Assembly: GCA_022496185.1 (NCBI GenBank)
Contig: WTXG01000162.1
Coordinates: forward strand, 19,642-83,641
Reading direction: 5' to 3'
Source of the DNA: Multifurca ochricompacta
Taxonomy: Eukaryota > Basidiomycota > Agaricomycetes > Russulales > Russulaceae
Length of the DNA: 64,000 nucleotides
How positions within the stretch are numbered: position 1 is the first letter of the stretch; each line of letters starts with the position of its first letter. This document shows positions 45,440 through 55,795 of the stretch, piece by piece. The translations under genes were made by a program, and so were the position numbers. The notes under the pieces were generated by a model. The model had not been told where the DNA came from. It ran no database searches and was given only the letters and a program-made list of their open reading frames with translations.

Positions 45440-47280
45440 TATACTGGGTTGGAATCCCCCATTCCAAACCTCTCAACTATAGAGGATACATAGGCTGTCT
45501 GGTCGATATCCAGTGTCTTGTTAGGACGATCCCTGGTGATGTTAACTCCAAGGTAAGACTGGATTTCTCCAAGATCGGTCATCTCATATCAGCTAGATAG
45601 AGAGTCCTTCAGCCATTGAATCTTCTTAGTGGAGGACCCAAGTATAGTGATGTCATCAACATATAAAATGACGAAAAGTGAACCATCCCCCTCTTGGTGA
45701 TGATACACATATACTCCTGCATCAGAGTACGTCCAAGTGAAGCTCAGTTCATTGAGAACCGCATGGAATTGCAAGTTCCATGCTCGGGAAGCTTGTTTGA
45801 GGCCATACAGAGCCTTCTGTAGCCTACAAACTTTGGACTCTTGTCCAGCAACGACGAAACCAACAGGTTGCTCCATATAGATCTCCTCATCCAGATCGCC
45901 ATGTAAGAATGCCGATTTGACATCCATCTGATGGATTTCCCAATCCTCAAGCGCGGCCAACGCTAATAACAGTCTAAGAGACTCAAATCTGGCGACTGGG
46001 GAGAAAGTTTCGTCGAAGTCCACCCCCTCTATTTGGGTGAACCCTTTTGCTACAAGCCTAGCACGAAAGCGTCCATCTGCTTTCAATTTAAAGACCCACT
46101 TGGACTTTACAGCCTTTCTACCTTCAGGAAGGTCTTCAAGGCGCCACACTTTAAGTTTTTCTAAGGCGTCAATTTCATATTGACATGCCTCGAGCCAATC
46201 ACTGGCATTATCAGACTCCATTGCTTCTTTAAATGTAAGAGGATCCCTATAAGGCGATCCTGCAGCATTAAGTAGATCCATCTGACCAAGTCTGGAAGAA
46301 CCTTGCACGAACTCTGCATTATCCTTGTTGTAGAAGCGAGGATTCAGATGACGATTGCGATTTGGGCGTGCAGTATCCAAGTCTAAATCTTCTTGGATTG
46401 CCCTATCTCGTCGTTCAGAGCGTGGACTTGTCCTCTGAAAATTAGGTTGAGGAATTCTGTCTGCAATCCTTTGTGATTTTCTGATTGCCTTGGTTCTTTT
46501 GGGAGGGGAGGATGGTTCCATGATTTGAGATGGAGGGGTCTGATATATAGTCTGAGGGTGTGTGGTGTCGACATTACGTGTGGGTGTGGTAGGCTGAGGT
46601 GGTAACTGAGGAGGTATGATGTCCTCCTGTTCCTCTTCCAGGTCTTCCTCATCTTGAGGAGCCTCAGGAACATGTGTAGCAGTTGCTAGTGGTGGCTGGA
46701 CAGGGCCACCAGGTAAAGTAAATGAGCCACCTTGACTAGGTTGCTCTATAGATTTCTCTGCTCTGTTGTCCTTATCAGAGCGGGATGGGAAGGATCCCTC
46801 ATCAAATGTTACATCTCGTGAAAAGATGAGAGACCGGGTACGACTATCCCAAAGTGTATAGCCCTTAGAAGTGGGCTCATACCCGACAAAGACGGCTTCC
46901 CTGGCTTTGGGATCTAGCTTACGCCGCTTGCCCTCTGGAACATGATAATAGGCTTTGCATCCAAAGACCTTAAAGTATGAGACATCTGGTTTGTTCCCAA
47001 CCAGAAGCTCTAGCGGAGTTTTCCACTTATTGGAACGGATGGGAGTTCTGTTATATATATGACATGCTGTCTCGACAGCACACTCCCAGAAACCAAGAGA
47101 CAGGCCTGCATCGTGCAGCATGCTAGTGCCTTTTTCCATAATGGTTCTATTAAATCTCTCAGCCCTTCCATTCTGTTGTGGACTATACGGCATCGTAAGT
47201 TTATGCTCTATGCCATAATCTTCAAGCGTTGCCTTCAGCGCCTTGTTCACATACTCCCACCACGATCTGTATGAAGACAC
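45440..47280 (-). pseudogene. copia-1 integrase C-terminal part and reverse transcriptase
   Basis: The minus frame 47,280-45,589 begins in the integrase core (MPYSPQQNGRAERFNRTIMEK, GCKAYYHVPEGKRRK, VFVGYEP). It passes a Pro/Ser-rich linker and then encodes RT (KWVFKLKADGRFRARLVAKG, MDVKSAFLHGDLDEEIYMEQP, LYGLKQASRAWNLQFH, active site LYVDDITILG). A TGA at about 45,589 stands where copia-2 has Gln (SLSNQYEM). A 1-base loss near 47,270 breaks HTDRGGEYVN. Confidence 0.9.
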
Positions 47281-47940
47281 TTGATTTTATGATTAATTTA
47301 TTTTCAAGTAGTGTCTTCAGTTTATTAAAAACTGGTGTGAACAGATCTTTGACTTCATTGGAACGATTAAAGCGTATCTGCTAAAGTCGTCCAAGAAGTG
47401 GCAAAGTACAGATTCCCTTGTATTGAACTGCACTGCAAGGGACCTACGAGATCACTATGAAGGATCTCAAGGGGGGCTGATGCGCACTTTGAAGATGGGG
47501 GAAATGGAAGACGATGGGACTTGCCCATTTCACAGCCATAACATGGCTTGTCTTCCACTTGGCTATTACTAATCTTGAGGCCTTTAACCGCCTCAGGAGC
47601 ATATCTTTTTAGGGCTTCTTTAGACATATGGCCCATTCTTTGATGCCAGATTTCTAGTGAGGCAGATGCAGATGTATGGATACTATTTAGGACGTGTTTG
47701 CCTAGTACCCAATACAATTTGCCAAACTTCCATGCTTCCGCTATTATATTGTCGCCATATTTTATTGTTGCCTTCTTATTATCAAAGAACACAGTTGCCC
47801 CTTTTTCTACTAGGGCACTGGCGGAGAGTATTTTATGTCCTCCAGGCATATGGAGCACATTGCTCAATTCCAAGTCAAAGCCTTGATCAGTCCTGATGAC
47901 CACAGTGCCAACTCCACTTGTTTTGACTATGGAGTTGTCA
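47281..47940 (-). pseudogene. copia-1 GAG-pre-integrase and integrase N-terminal part
   Basis: LSNVLHMPGGHKILSAS, the HHCC zinc region (WHQRMGHMS ... CYGCEMGK) and the start of the integrase core (HSDLVGPL). Single-base losses near 47,375 and 47,300 put the FLDDFSRYA and NHKIKCLHTD segments in other frames. Confidence 0.88.
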
Positions 47941-47941
47941 C

Positions 47942-49019
47942 CTAGTGATACTTCATGGGTGTGATCGACTTATATGTATCGAAGTCTTCAAGGTTGGGAC
48001 TGAAATGAGCCGTTGCTCCACTATCAAGCATCCAATAATCTGAGTTGATGTCCAGATTATAGGTGTGAACATAAAGGCGAATGCGAGGTGCTTCTTGCAC
48101 CTCCTCTATTTTGCCACTACCGTTAACTACAGTGGCTATAGTATGTACATGTTGGGCCTCAGCCCTCTTCTTGTTCCCTGCCTTGCCCTTTTTGGCATTC
48201 TCCAGGTCCTTCTTCTTCTTTGCGCAAGCGTTGGACTTGTGTCCAGGCTTTTGGCAATAGAAGCAGACCACCCCTTGTGAACCAGGGGCAGCAGCGGGAA
48301 GTGGTGATAAATTTGTATTTTTTGGTTTTGATTTGACAGGTGCAGCCTTAGATAGGACTGCACTACCACTTCCCGAGGGACCTGCCAGGCGACTTTCCTC
48401 ATTTAGGAACCTCTGCACAAGGTCCTGAGGAGAGAGCCGCTCTGGTCGCCAGAGGCCAGTATAGAGCCGGCAATGGCACTGTAGGAGTCTGGGAGAGCCT
48501 TCAACAAAATGAAGCTCATCTGGAGGTCATTGACCTCCATCCCATTCTCCCTAAGGGTACTCCTGGCATCCAGAACCTTTTGTAATTGGGTCCTGAATGA
48601 CTGTCCTTCATCAAGACGGAAGGACACCAGGGCAAGCCACAAATTATATGTGGCCATGCTACCTACAGAGCCATAAAGCCGCTCCAACTTATTATACTTC
48701 TCACTAAGAGAAGGATAATTGGCATCAGAGGCTACTTGGGAGTAGACCTCTTGGGTACATTAAGAAAGAGGAGCCCAATTAGCATTTCCTCTTCTCCCAT
48801 CCATTCCCTAAGGATGGGATCAATTACTTCCTTCTGCATTTTCTCCTTCTCCTCCTTGTCCTCTGGGAGGAGGGGCATGTCAGGGTAAGGCGTAAAATGT
48901 GCCTCCTGAGCCCATTCATCCTCAAAAGGGCGTTGAAAGTTGGCAGACCAAACCTGCCAGTTGGAGCCATCAAGGCGCTCCATCTTGGAGGAGGGAGGGA
49001 AGACAATTGAGGACGGCAT
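47942..49019 (-). pseudogene. copia-1 gag and protease
   Basis: ATG at 49,019 (MPSSIVFPPSSKMERLDGSN). Gag pieces SSKMERLDGSNWQVW and NLWLALVSFRLDEGQSF precede the CCHC knuckle CFYCQKPGHKSNAC at about 48,270. The protease active site is YWMLDSGATAHFSP (about 48,035). Single-base losses near 48,755, 48,425 and 47,945 break the frame. Each would be healed by one base next to a short homopolymer or doublet. Confidence 0.88.
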
Positions 49020-49951
49020 TGTGAGATGTTATGAAGTTCCTGGTTCCAAGGAGCAGTTAGAACCAGTGCCCAGGTCTCGCTTAAGAGTGCCACCCCATAC
49101 TGTGGCGCTATGCTTCAGAACCTAAGAAGGTCCTGCCTTTGTTGTGCGACTTTCTAGGTATAGTAAAGCTGTCTAGCGCAATCCTGTAACTAGACATAAG
49201 CTCTGGTAGACTAGCCAGAGTGTCTAGTGTAAACAGACTGGGAGTCATGTCATGGAGGAGCCAACCGCAAGTTCCATTAGAGACAAAGGGTGTATAGCCC
49301 TTCCTCTAATGCTGGTGGTGGAGTCCATGATTAAGCCCTAGATGATTGGGGCCATGACTAAGTAGATGTCTAGTCTGTCTCTGGTAGGGCGTGGTTACCC
49401 TACAAAGGCAACGGATACTTATGCCCAGAGATGAAGACTATATCTACTATGTATAGACTATAGTAGTGCAGCCTACTTGTATCGAGCCCAAGCGTCATGG
49501 GAGTGACTACCCATGCCTTGTTCTAGACCCTAAACTCCACATGCGGGTCGCTAAACCCGGCTTACAGACAGAGCCAAGCATTGACTGGACTTAAAGCCAC
49601 AAGCTTCTGGCTATAGGCCTACTAAGACTATCTATGGGACGAAAACCCAGCTACAACTATGAATTACTAATACCTAGTGCGCACTCAAGGAGCTTAAGAT
49701 GTTTCACCCGCTTAGGGTCCCTCATCATCTTTTGCAAGAACCCCGAAGGGCTAGCCAAACAGTTCAGGATGAGCAGTAAACTGCGTCATCCTGTGGGGTG
49801 TTAAGGTGCACAGATGGTAAATAGAAAGCTCACTGGAAAAAGCTGGTGGGAAAGACTTGGAAGCTTTTGTGAGCTTAATGTGCAAGAGCGAGTTGGGCTG
49901 TAATGAACGAAAGGAAATTACAGATCAGTATGAGCGGCAGGGCCCATAACC
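49020..49951 (-). other. copia-1 5' leader with primer-binding site
   Basis: About 930 bp between the 5' LTR and gag. Immediately inside the LTR (49,936-49,951) the minus strand reads GGTTATGGGCCCTGCC, resembling the complement of the anticodon stem-loop of initiator tRNA-Met. Such an internal (half-tRNA) primer site is established for copia and Ty5. The remainder is non-coding. Confidence 0.6.
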
Positions 49952-50460
49952 TGTCAAACAATCATGCTGCTGGTTATACTGACTGCGGTTAGTAGCGGGT
50001 TAGGCTAGAAAGACAAGTATACTTCAGAGGTTGAAGAAACTCTAATTAACTATACTACTGACCTAGAAAGACAAGTATCTACAAGAGACGTTAGTCAAAG
50101 GAAAGTAGAAAAGTATAGTAAGACTTACACTTCAGAGGTTGAAGAAACTCTGAAGTGAAAGAGACGAAACAGACACCCTTATATACCCATGGGGGCCAGG
50201 GGAAATGGTCTGTGCGCACTGGGAATAAGTCCACAAGTGCCGGACAATAAACAGCGAGGGATAAAGGCCATTGGTCAAAGAGATATCACATGCTTACTGC
50301 GCATTACTAAGTCCATCACTAATCAGCTGAGTAAGGTGAGAAAGAAATGTAATAAAGATAACATAAAAAGTCCGATACTCCGGAATCTAATCTAATCTAA
50401 TCTACAGCTGAAGCGAACCTTAGATGCCTGAAGCATCTCCAGACACGTCCTGTGTCAACA
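49952..50460 (-). mobile_element. copia-1 5' LTR
   Basis: 509 bp, nearly identical to 42,321-42,828. It contains a TATATACCCATGG region near 50,182 (complement of a TATA-type promoter) and a duplicated TTCAGAGGTTGAAGAAACTC block. Confidence 0.92.
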
Positions 50461-51214
50461 AGATGGATCTAGTGAACGTATGAATCTTTGGCTTGAACAG
50501 TACTTGTGACTCTGGATAAGTGATGATCAATATAAGTGGCCAGACTATCTACCGCTGGTGGAATATGTACACAATTCTTGGCTGCATGATAAAACGAAAA
50601 TATCCCCGCATGCGCTCATCCATGGCATGCAATTTGACTGGAAAGCTGAAGCTAGTGACACTGATGTTCCACAGGTTGACGAGTGCATGCGCAATCTACG
50701 CGATGCTCAATCTTGCGCAGAACATGCATTCCAAACGACTACGGATCTATTGGCCTGACTGCAACTCGAGATCGGTGCGCAGGTCTGGCTTGAAGGAAAG
50801 AACCTGAAAACACATTTCCCCTCATCTAAACTGGCCCCTCGTTGCTATGGGCCATTTGCCATCTTGGCATGTATTTCCCCTGTGGCCTATTGCTTAACTC
50901 TGCCAGACCACATGAAGATTCATAATGTATTCCACATTGATCTTTTATTGCCTTACTTGGAAACTGACGCTCATGGGCCTAACTATGCATGGCCCCCTCC
51001 TGATCTTATCAACCAAGAAGAAGAGTATGAAGTGGATGTGATTCTAAATCATCATACTTATGGATGCACAAAGAAACTCCAATACCTAGTCAGCTGGAAA
51101 GGTTATCCAGCCAGCAATAATTCTTGGGTCAATGAGGAAGATTGCCACACACCAGATCTTATCAAGTTGTATGCTAGTTCACTATCCAGGCGCCAGGGTC
51201 AGCACCAGTCTTGA
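50461..51214 (+). pseudogene. gypsy-B integrase C-terminus and chromodomain
   Basis: Starts mid-integrase at GSSERMNLWLEQYL and continues EYVHNSWLHDKTKISPHALI. A GPY/F-type module (KLAPRCYGPFAI) and VFHIDLLLPYLE follow, then the chromodomain YEVDVILNHHTYG, QYLVSWKGYPASNNSWV. The stop is at 51,214. A TGA near 50,757 and a TGA near 50,508 break it. The chromodomain is thought to steer integration to heterochromatin. Confidence 0.9.
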
Positions 51215-51657
51215 GAGGGGGGTAATTTCTGATGATCAAAGGCCCAATTTTGCTATGTCTCTTAACGGCTTCCACTTCCAGCAAACACTTTGTCAAGACA
51301 GATCAAGATTCACATCTCTTATGGGCTTATCCTTAGACAACTCTCACAATCATGCAACCTAGGCAAAGATCATGTGTTATCATTATACCACTAGACAACT
51401 CAGATCTAATCTACCAGGAAGAACTTGCACATTGACAATGGCAGGCGGACCGGACTGGCCGCGATGTTCAAATGCAACTTACATCTTATCTAATATCATG
51501 TGCACCAACCAGAACTTCACGCGACCCTCCAATCAGACAAGATCGGATGCTCTCAACGCCATCGATGATGCGAAGATCCCCACTTTCCCCTGTGTATCAC
51601 TGACGCAACCCTAATCAACTGAGCTTAGGGGCAAGCTCAACTGTACAACAGGGGTGA
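51215..51657 (+). other. gypsy-B 3' untranslated region
   Basis: Non-coding tail beginning with a purine run GAGAGGGGGGTAA at 51,213-51,225. A second purine stretch ACAGGGGTGA directly abuts the 3' LTR and is the likely functional polypurine tract. Confidence 0.55.
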
Positions 51658-52320
51658 TGTGACACTTTTTGTCGATGTAATGGTTTGTGATGCATTTGTG
51701 ACATGCTTGTGACAGTTTTTTGACCTGTGTGCATTTGACTTTTGTTTCAACGTTTTCAACACTTCTCACTCCGAGTCATGTGACTGGAGCTGATGGATCT
51801 TTATTATCTAATTGCTAAATTCCTCAGACTGACCTGATTGACACTGATCTGCTTTTGGAGTGGGTGCAACACCACTTACAATTCCTGCTTCAGTTCCCAC
51901 TAGAGATTCACATGTATATTTACTATACTACATTCTACTTTACTTACAAAGACACTAGAATACTTGTATTTAAGTAGGACACACTGGAGAGACAGACTTT
52001 AAGTCTGTTCTCTTGTATCTAATACAGGTCTACTTGACTTCAACCAGAATTTCTCCCTTGAACTTCCTAAGCTGCAACTTAGGAAGCCTTCTCCCCAGAC
52101 TTCCAGCAGGGCCTATTGCCACTGCTTCACCTCCCTGCTCACATGTGTGCCCCTCTTGTATCTTGTGGGCCTTGAACCTTGACCGCAGCTCTTTGTAGTT
52201 TGCTTTGACACCCCTTGAAGACTTGCCCTTGACAGTCTTGACCTTGACCTTGCATGTGCCCCATATCTTGAGGGACTGCAGTTTGAATGATCTTGACACA
52301 GCAGAGATCTGGCTGTGACA
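51658..52320 (+). mobile_element. gypsy-B 3' LTR (LTR-B, 663 bp)
   Basis: TGTGACACTTTTTGTC...GGCTGTGACA, followed by ATCAT matching the duplication before the 5' LTR. It is uninterrupted and serves as the reference for LTR-B. Confidence 0.92.
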
Positions 52321-52650
52321 ATCATGGTTTTCAAGAAAGTGGATCACTGATAAGGATTTTATTTTACATTGCACCGTTAATCTGCTTTGATATTTTGTAG
52401 GATAATACTAGAACATATTTAACGCCACCCTGTAGCATACATCAGATGAGATCTTGTATTTGTGTGGCTGCAGATGTGTTTTATCTCGGAAATTCTACTG
52501 ATCTTGTCAATGCATAATCAGTGCCTATACCCACCAAACCCGCCACGCAGGTACGGGTTTCCACAGGTTGGGAGCCATATACCTGTACCTGTACCCAGCA
52601 AAACCTGCGGCGCTTACCTGCATGGGTATGAAACCCCTTGACAATCACTA
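52321..52650. mobile_element. hAT-II second copy, right arm
   Basis: Colinear with 12,160-12,418 plus 14,043-14,113 of the first copy, without the mariner insertion, so it is the empty site for mariner B. It ends CAATCACTA. Confidence 0.9.
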
Positions 52651-52658
52651 ATGATCTT

Positions 52659-53911
52659 GAGAGGGGTTGGAAGCATATTGGCTGAGGCATGCTACAGCAA
52701 AACTGATGTCGGGTCTGCTTCCAATCTGCACCCATAGCAGAGACCCCATCAACTGTTGGTACTTCTTAATTTCAGAAGTAGATGCCTGGCCATCAAACTT
52801 AACCAGATGGACATCAGCACCAGAGGGAAGTGGAGTATATACTCAGTTGGAATCCCTCATCCCAAACTTCTCAACAATAGATAAAACGTAGGCTGTTTGG
52901 TCAATCTCCAATGTCTTGTTAGGACGATCCCTGGTGATATTAACTCCAAGGTATGATTGGATTTCTCCCAAATCAGTCATCTCATATTGATTAGATAGAG
53001 ATGACTTCAGCCACATTATCTTATTGTTGGAAGATCCAAGTATAGTAATATCATCTACATAGAGAATGATGTAGAGTGAATCATCCCCCTCTTTATGATG
53101 AAACACATATACTCCTGCATCAGAGTACATCCAAGTGAAGCCCAGTTCATTAAGAACTGCATGGAATTGTAGATTCCATGCTTGGGAGGCTTGTTTGAGG
53201 CCATATAATGCTTTTTGTAACCTACAAACTTTGGACTCTTGACCAGCAATGACGAAACCAACTGGTTGCTCCATATAAATCTCCTCATCCAGATCACCAT
53301 GAAGGAATGCTGACTTGACATCCATCTGGTGGATTTCCCAATCTTCTAGCATAGCTAGTGCTAGTAGTAATCTTAGTGATTCAAATCTGGCAACTGGGGA
53401 GAATGTTTCATCAAAGTCCACCCCTTCTACTTGGGTGAAACCTTTTGCCACAAGCCTAGCATGAAACTGTCCATCTGGTTTCAGCTTGAAGACCCATTTT
53501 GATTTAACCACCTTTCTTCCTTCTGGAAGATCTTCAAGGTGCCACACATTAAGTTTATCTAAGGCATCAATTTCATATTTACATGCCTCAAGCCATTCAC
53601 TGGCATTGTCAGACTGCATTGCCTCCTGAAAAGTCAGGGGGTCTCTATAGGAGACACCTGCAGCATTTAGCAATTCCATATGTCCAAGTCTGGAAGAACC
53701 TTGCACAAACTCTGCATTATCCTCATTGTAAAATTGAGGATTCATACAACGCAAACATTTGGGATGGGCAGTATCAAGATCTAGATCTTCCTGCACAGCC
53801 CTATCATGTTGTTCAGAGTGTGGACTTTCCCTAGTAAACACTGGTTGGGGAAGTCTGCCAACTGTCTTTTTGGATTGTCTTTTGGCACAAGTTCTTTTGG
53901 GGAGCTCTGAT
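52659..53911 (-). pseudogene. copia-2 reverse transcriptase and start of RNase H
   Basis: The minus frame 53,841-52,843 carries KSKWVFKLKPDGQFHARLVAKG, MDVKSAFLHGDLDEEIYMEQP, ALYGLKQASQAWNLQ and LYVDDITILG, then SLSNQYEMTDLGEIQSYLGV. A TGA follows RDSN near 52,847. RNase H starts downstream (LPSGADVHLVKF) and continues at 24,603. The 5' part is cut at 53,911 by gypsy-D1; integrase and gag would lie beyond the window. Confidence 0.9.
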
Positions 53912-54507
53912 TGTAATGCCTGGTGTGGGTGTTCGTCACGACGTGTGATAAGTCATGTAGCGAAACTACGAAGTCAAGTGTATACTGTCTTTCAAGTACA
54001 CGGAGGTCGGGTGAGAAGTCAACACAAAGGAGCTAATCCCTTAGTGCCAGTGAGCAGAAGAGTGCCAAAAGCACTGAGACGATTCAAGAGTTGGGTCCTT
54101 AGAGATCACCCAGAAGGTAATGCACCAAGTCGATTAAGAAGTCGAGTCTAAGGCATACAGGCTATCTAGGCAGGCCTTATATACGTAATAGAGGTCGGAG
54201 TCTGAATCGGAGTATTGTACTTGATGTATCAACAAAGTTGTAATGTATCTAAATAGGGAACGGGGTCAATGTGGGCCAGGTGAGAATATACATAGACAGA
54301 TTCGGTATAGTCATGATTCTGGTGGGAAAATACGTAAGAGTTCTGAGGTAAGGTATGAGTCACAGATAAGAAAGAAGTCGAGTCATAGATAAGAAACAAA
54401 CAAGTACAATGCCAGTCATAACACAATCAACAAGGGGCAAGCTTGACCAAACAACAAGTCATGTGGGAGGAAAAAGGAAACAAGACGACGCAGTGGGGTT
54501 TGTAACA
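53912..54507 (-). mobile_element. gypsy-D1 3' LTR (LTR-C, 596 bp)
   Basis: On + it reads TGTAATGCCTGG...GGGTTTGTAACA. It is followed by TTACCCCCTCTC, the complement of the polypurine tract AGAGAGGGGG. The left flank is CTGAT; the matching duplication should lie outside the window. Confidence 0.92.
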
Positions 54508-54538
54508 TTACCCCCTCTCTAAGTCCTAGCAGAGCCAG
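54508..54538 (-). promoter_or_regulatory. gypsy-D1 polypurine tract
   Basis: The minus-strand AGAGAGGGGGTAA lies between the pol stop codon (54,539-54,541) and the 3' LTR. It is identical in position in D2 and D3. Inferred primer site for plus-strand DNA synthesis. Confidence 0.75.
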
Positions 54539-55795
54539 CTAGATTGGCATACCATCATCATCCTGGACCAAGGAGAGGTAGTTGTTGGCTACGGCATAGT
54601 GGTCCGCATCGTAATTTTCCTTTTCTTTGTTCGTGGGGCAAACGTGTGTTCATAGAAAACCGTAGGGCCCTCACCTCCCACAGTGAAAGCAGCCATTGTA
54701 AACATGACAATCGATTTCTCGATGTCTGGCATTGTGGGAGAGACACTTGCCGCACCATCTGGAGGGGTTCTGGACTGTGGGGGCTTGTGTGAGTCATCAG
54801 AACAGACATTGACAACTCCAGTGTGAGGTGCTTTGGCAGTGTCGACATCGTTTCTTGGCCGTGGGACAGCACCAACTGAGGTGGTACTTGCTGCTACAGC
54901 GCCAGCAAAGCTTACCATCGGGGTTTTTGTGAAGGCGTGGCATTTCGAAGCAATGGGGGTTGAGCTGGGGCGCAAGGTCAAGACGGTGATGGGGGAGCGG
55001 CTGAGCAAAGATATCTGCGTACCGTTCAGATATAATCTGGTACGCCTCCCCTTGCTCCAATCTTGTTCTGATGCTAGCCAGGTGGTGTTCTATGTCGAAA
55101 ACCCCTCGATTAATTTTCACCATCTGTCGCTCGTAATTGCGACGTTGCATCTCCAGGTTGTCCTGGAGCACCTGGAACTTGTGGAGTCATGCAACCTTGG
55201 CAGTCAGTCGTGGCATACGAAGGTCTCGAAGCACCTCATTGATAGCGAAAGCACGTGGGTTGTGGGCTGAGAGGTGTTGCAGATGTTCAGGCCCTAAGAC
55301 GTAATGCAGCTGATCGACGTTCTTTTCTTCCAAGTAGACTGGGGCCCCATAGACAGGCCCTCCTTTTTCCAGGCACCCAGCTACATCCATACCTTCGTTG
55401 GTGTAATAGATATATTTGGCCACCTCCGTTGTGCCGTCATTTTTGGATGATGGGATCATAAGTGGGAAGTAGAATTGTGAATTGGGGTCGTTAGGGAAGA
55501 AAGGGAATTCGGGGGACTCATCGCCAAAATCTACGTCGATCAGGTCATTGGGATGGGGGTGTTCAGGCAGATTAAAATCTTTGTCGATGTCGATGATTCT
55601 GTCCCCTTGGGCCACTTGGGTGGTCACATTGTAGTCAATAGGAGAAAGTGGGCGAGAAGGAGGATGCACAGGAGTAAGTACGGGAAACGCATTGATGGCG
55701 GCAGAGGCGTGGACCTTGGATGATGACATGGGTGAGTTTCTGGTCAGTCGTGGGGGAGAGAGCAGTTCAGCAACTTGTATTTTCTCTGGCTCTTT
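54539..55795 (-). pseudogene. gypsy-D1 pol C-terminal extension with tandem CCHC knuckles
   Basis: Continuous with the chromodomain upstream, about 415 residues long. An acidic Pro-rich linker (PEFPFFPNDPN, EGMDVAGCLEKGGPVY) is followed by a helical section (QVLQDNLEMQRRNYERQMVK). Next come two perfect C-x2-C-x4-H-x4-C knuckles, CWRCSSKYHLSWCC and CRHCQSTSHWSCQC (about 54,910-54,806). After stops the same frame holds CGKCLSHNARHREIDC and a fourth Cys cluster. It ends in TAG next to the polypurine tract. A TGA at 55,187 (normally Arg in D2) and others break it. Function unknown; zinc knuckles usually bind nucleic acid. Confidence 0.75.

Larger units (their letters stand above)
42321..50460 (-). 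mobile_element. copia-1, nearly full-length Ty1/copia retrotransposon
   Basis: Two near-identical LTRs of about 508 bp flank a minus-strand gag-protease-integrase-RT-RNase H region. With the 1.6-kb mariner removed, the element is about 6.5 kb, a normal copia length. By eye the LTRs differ at about four positions plus one G-run indel, so insertion is recent. There is no 5-bp duplication: the flanks are TAGTT (LTR-A) and AGATG (gypsy-B integrase). Confidence 0.93.
25825..52320 (+). mobile_element. gypsy-B LTR retrotransposon (Ty3/gypsy, chromodomain), heavily nested
   Basis: The 5' LTR begins at 25,825 (TGTGATGCTTTTTGTC) and the 3' LTR ends at 52,320 (GGCTGTGACA). The 5-bp duplication ATCAT (25,820-25,824 and 52,321-52,325) flanks the pair. 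The hAT-II sister copy near 12,160 has the uninterrupted target. Coding order on + is gag, protease, RT, RNase H start, then after the nested block the integrase end and chromodomain. The C-terminal RNase H and most of the integrase are missing between 32,466 and 50,461. Confidence 0.92.
24604..52650. mobile_element. hAT-II second copy, inflated to 28 kb by nested insertions
   Basis: It starts TAGTGATTGGCAGGGG (24,604) and ends CCCCTTGACAATCACTA (52,650). The flanking 8-bp duplication ATGATCTT is perfect (24,596-24,603 and 52,651-52,658). Its own sequence is only 24,604-25,819 (with a solo LTR inside) and 52,321-52,650, colinear with the 11,040-14,113 copy. Both flanks are the same copia-2 coding sequence, proving a single insertion into that element. 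Confidence 0.93.
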
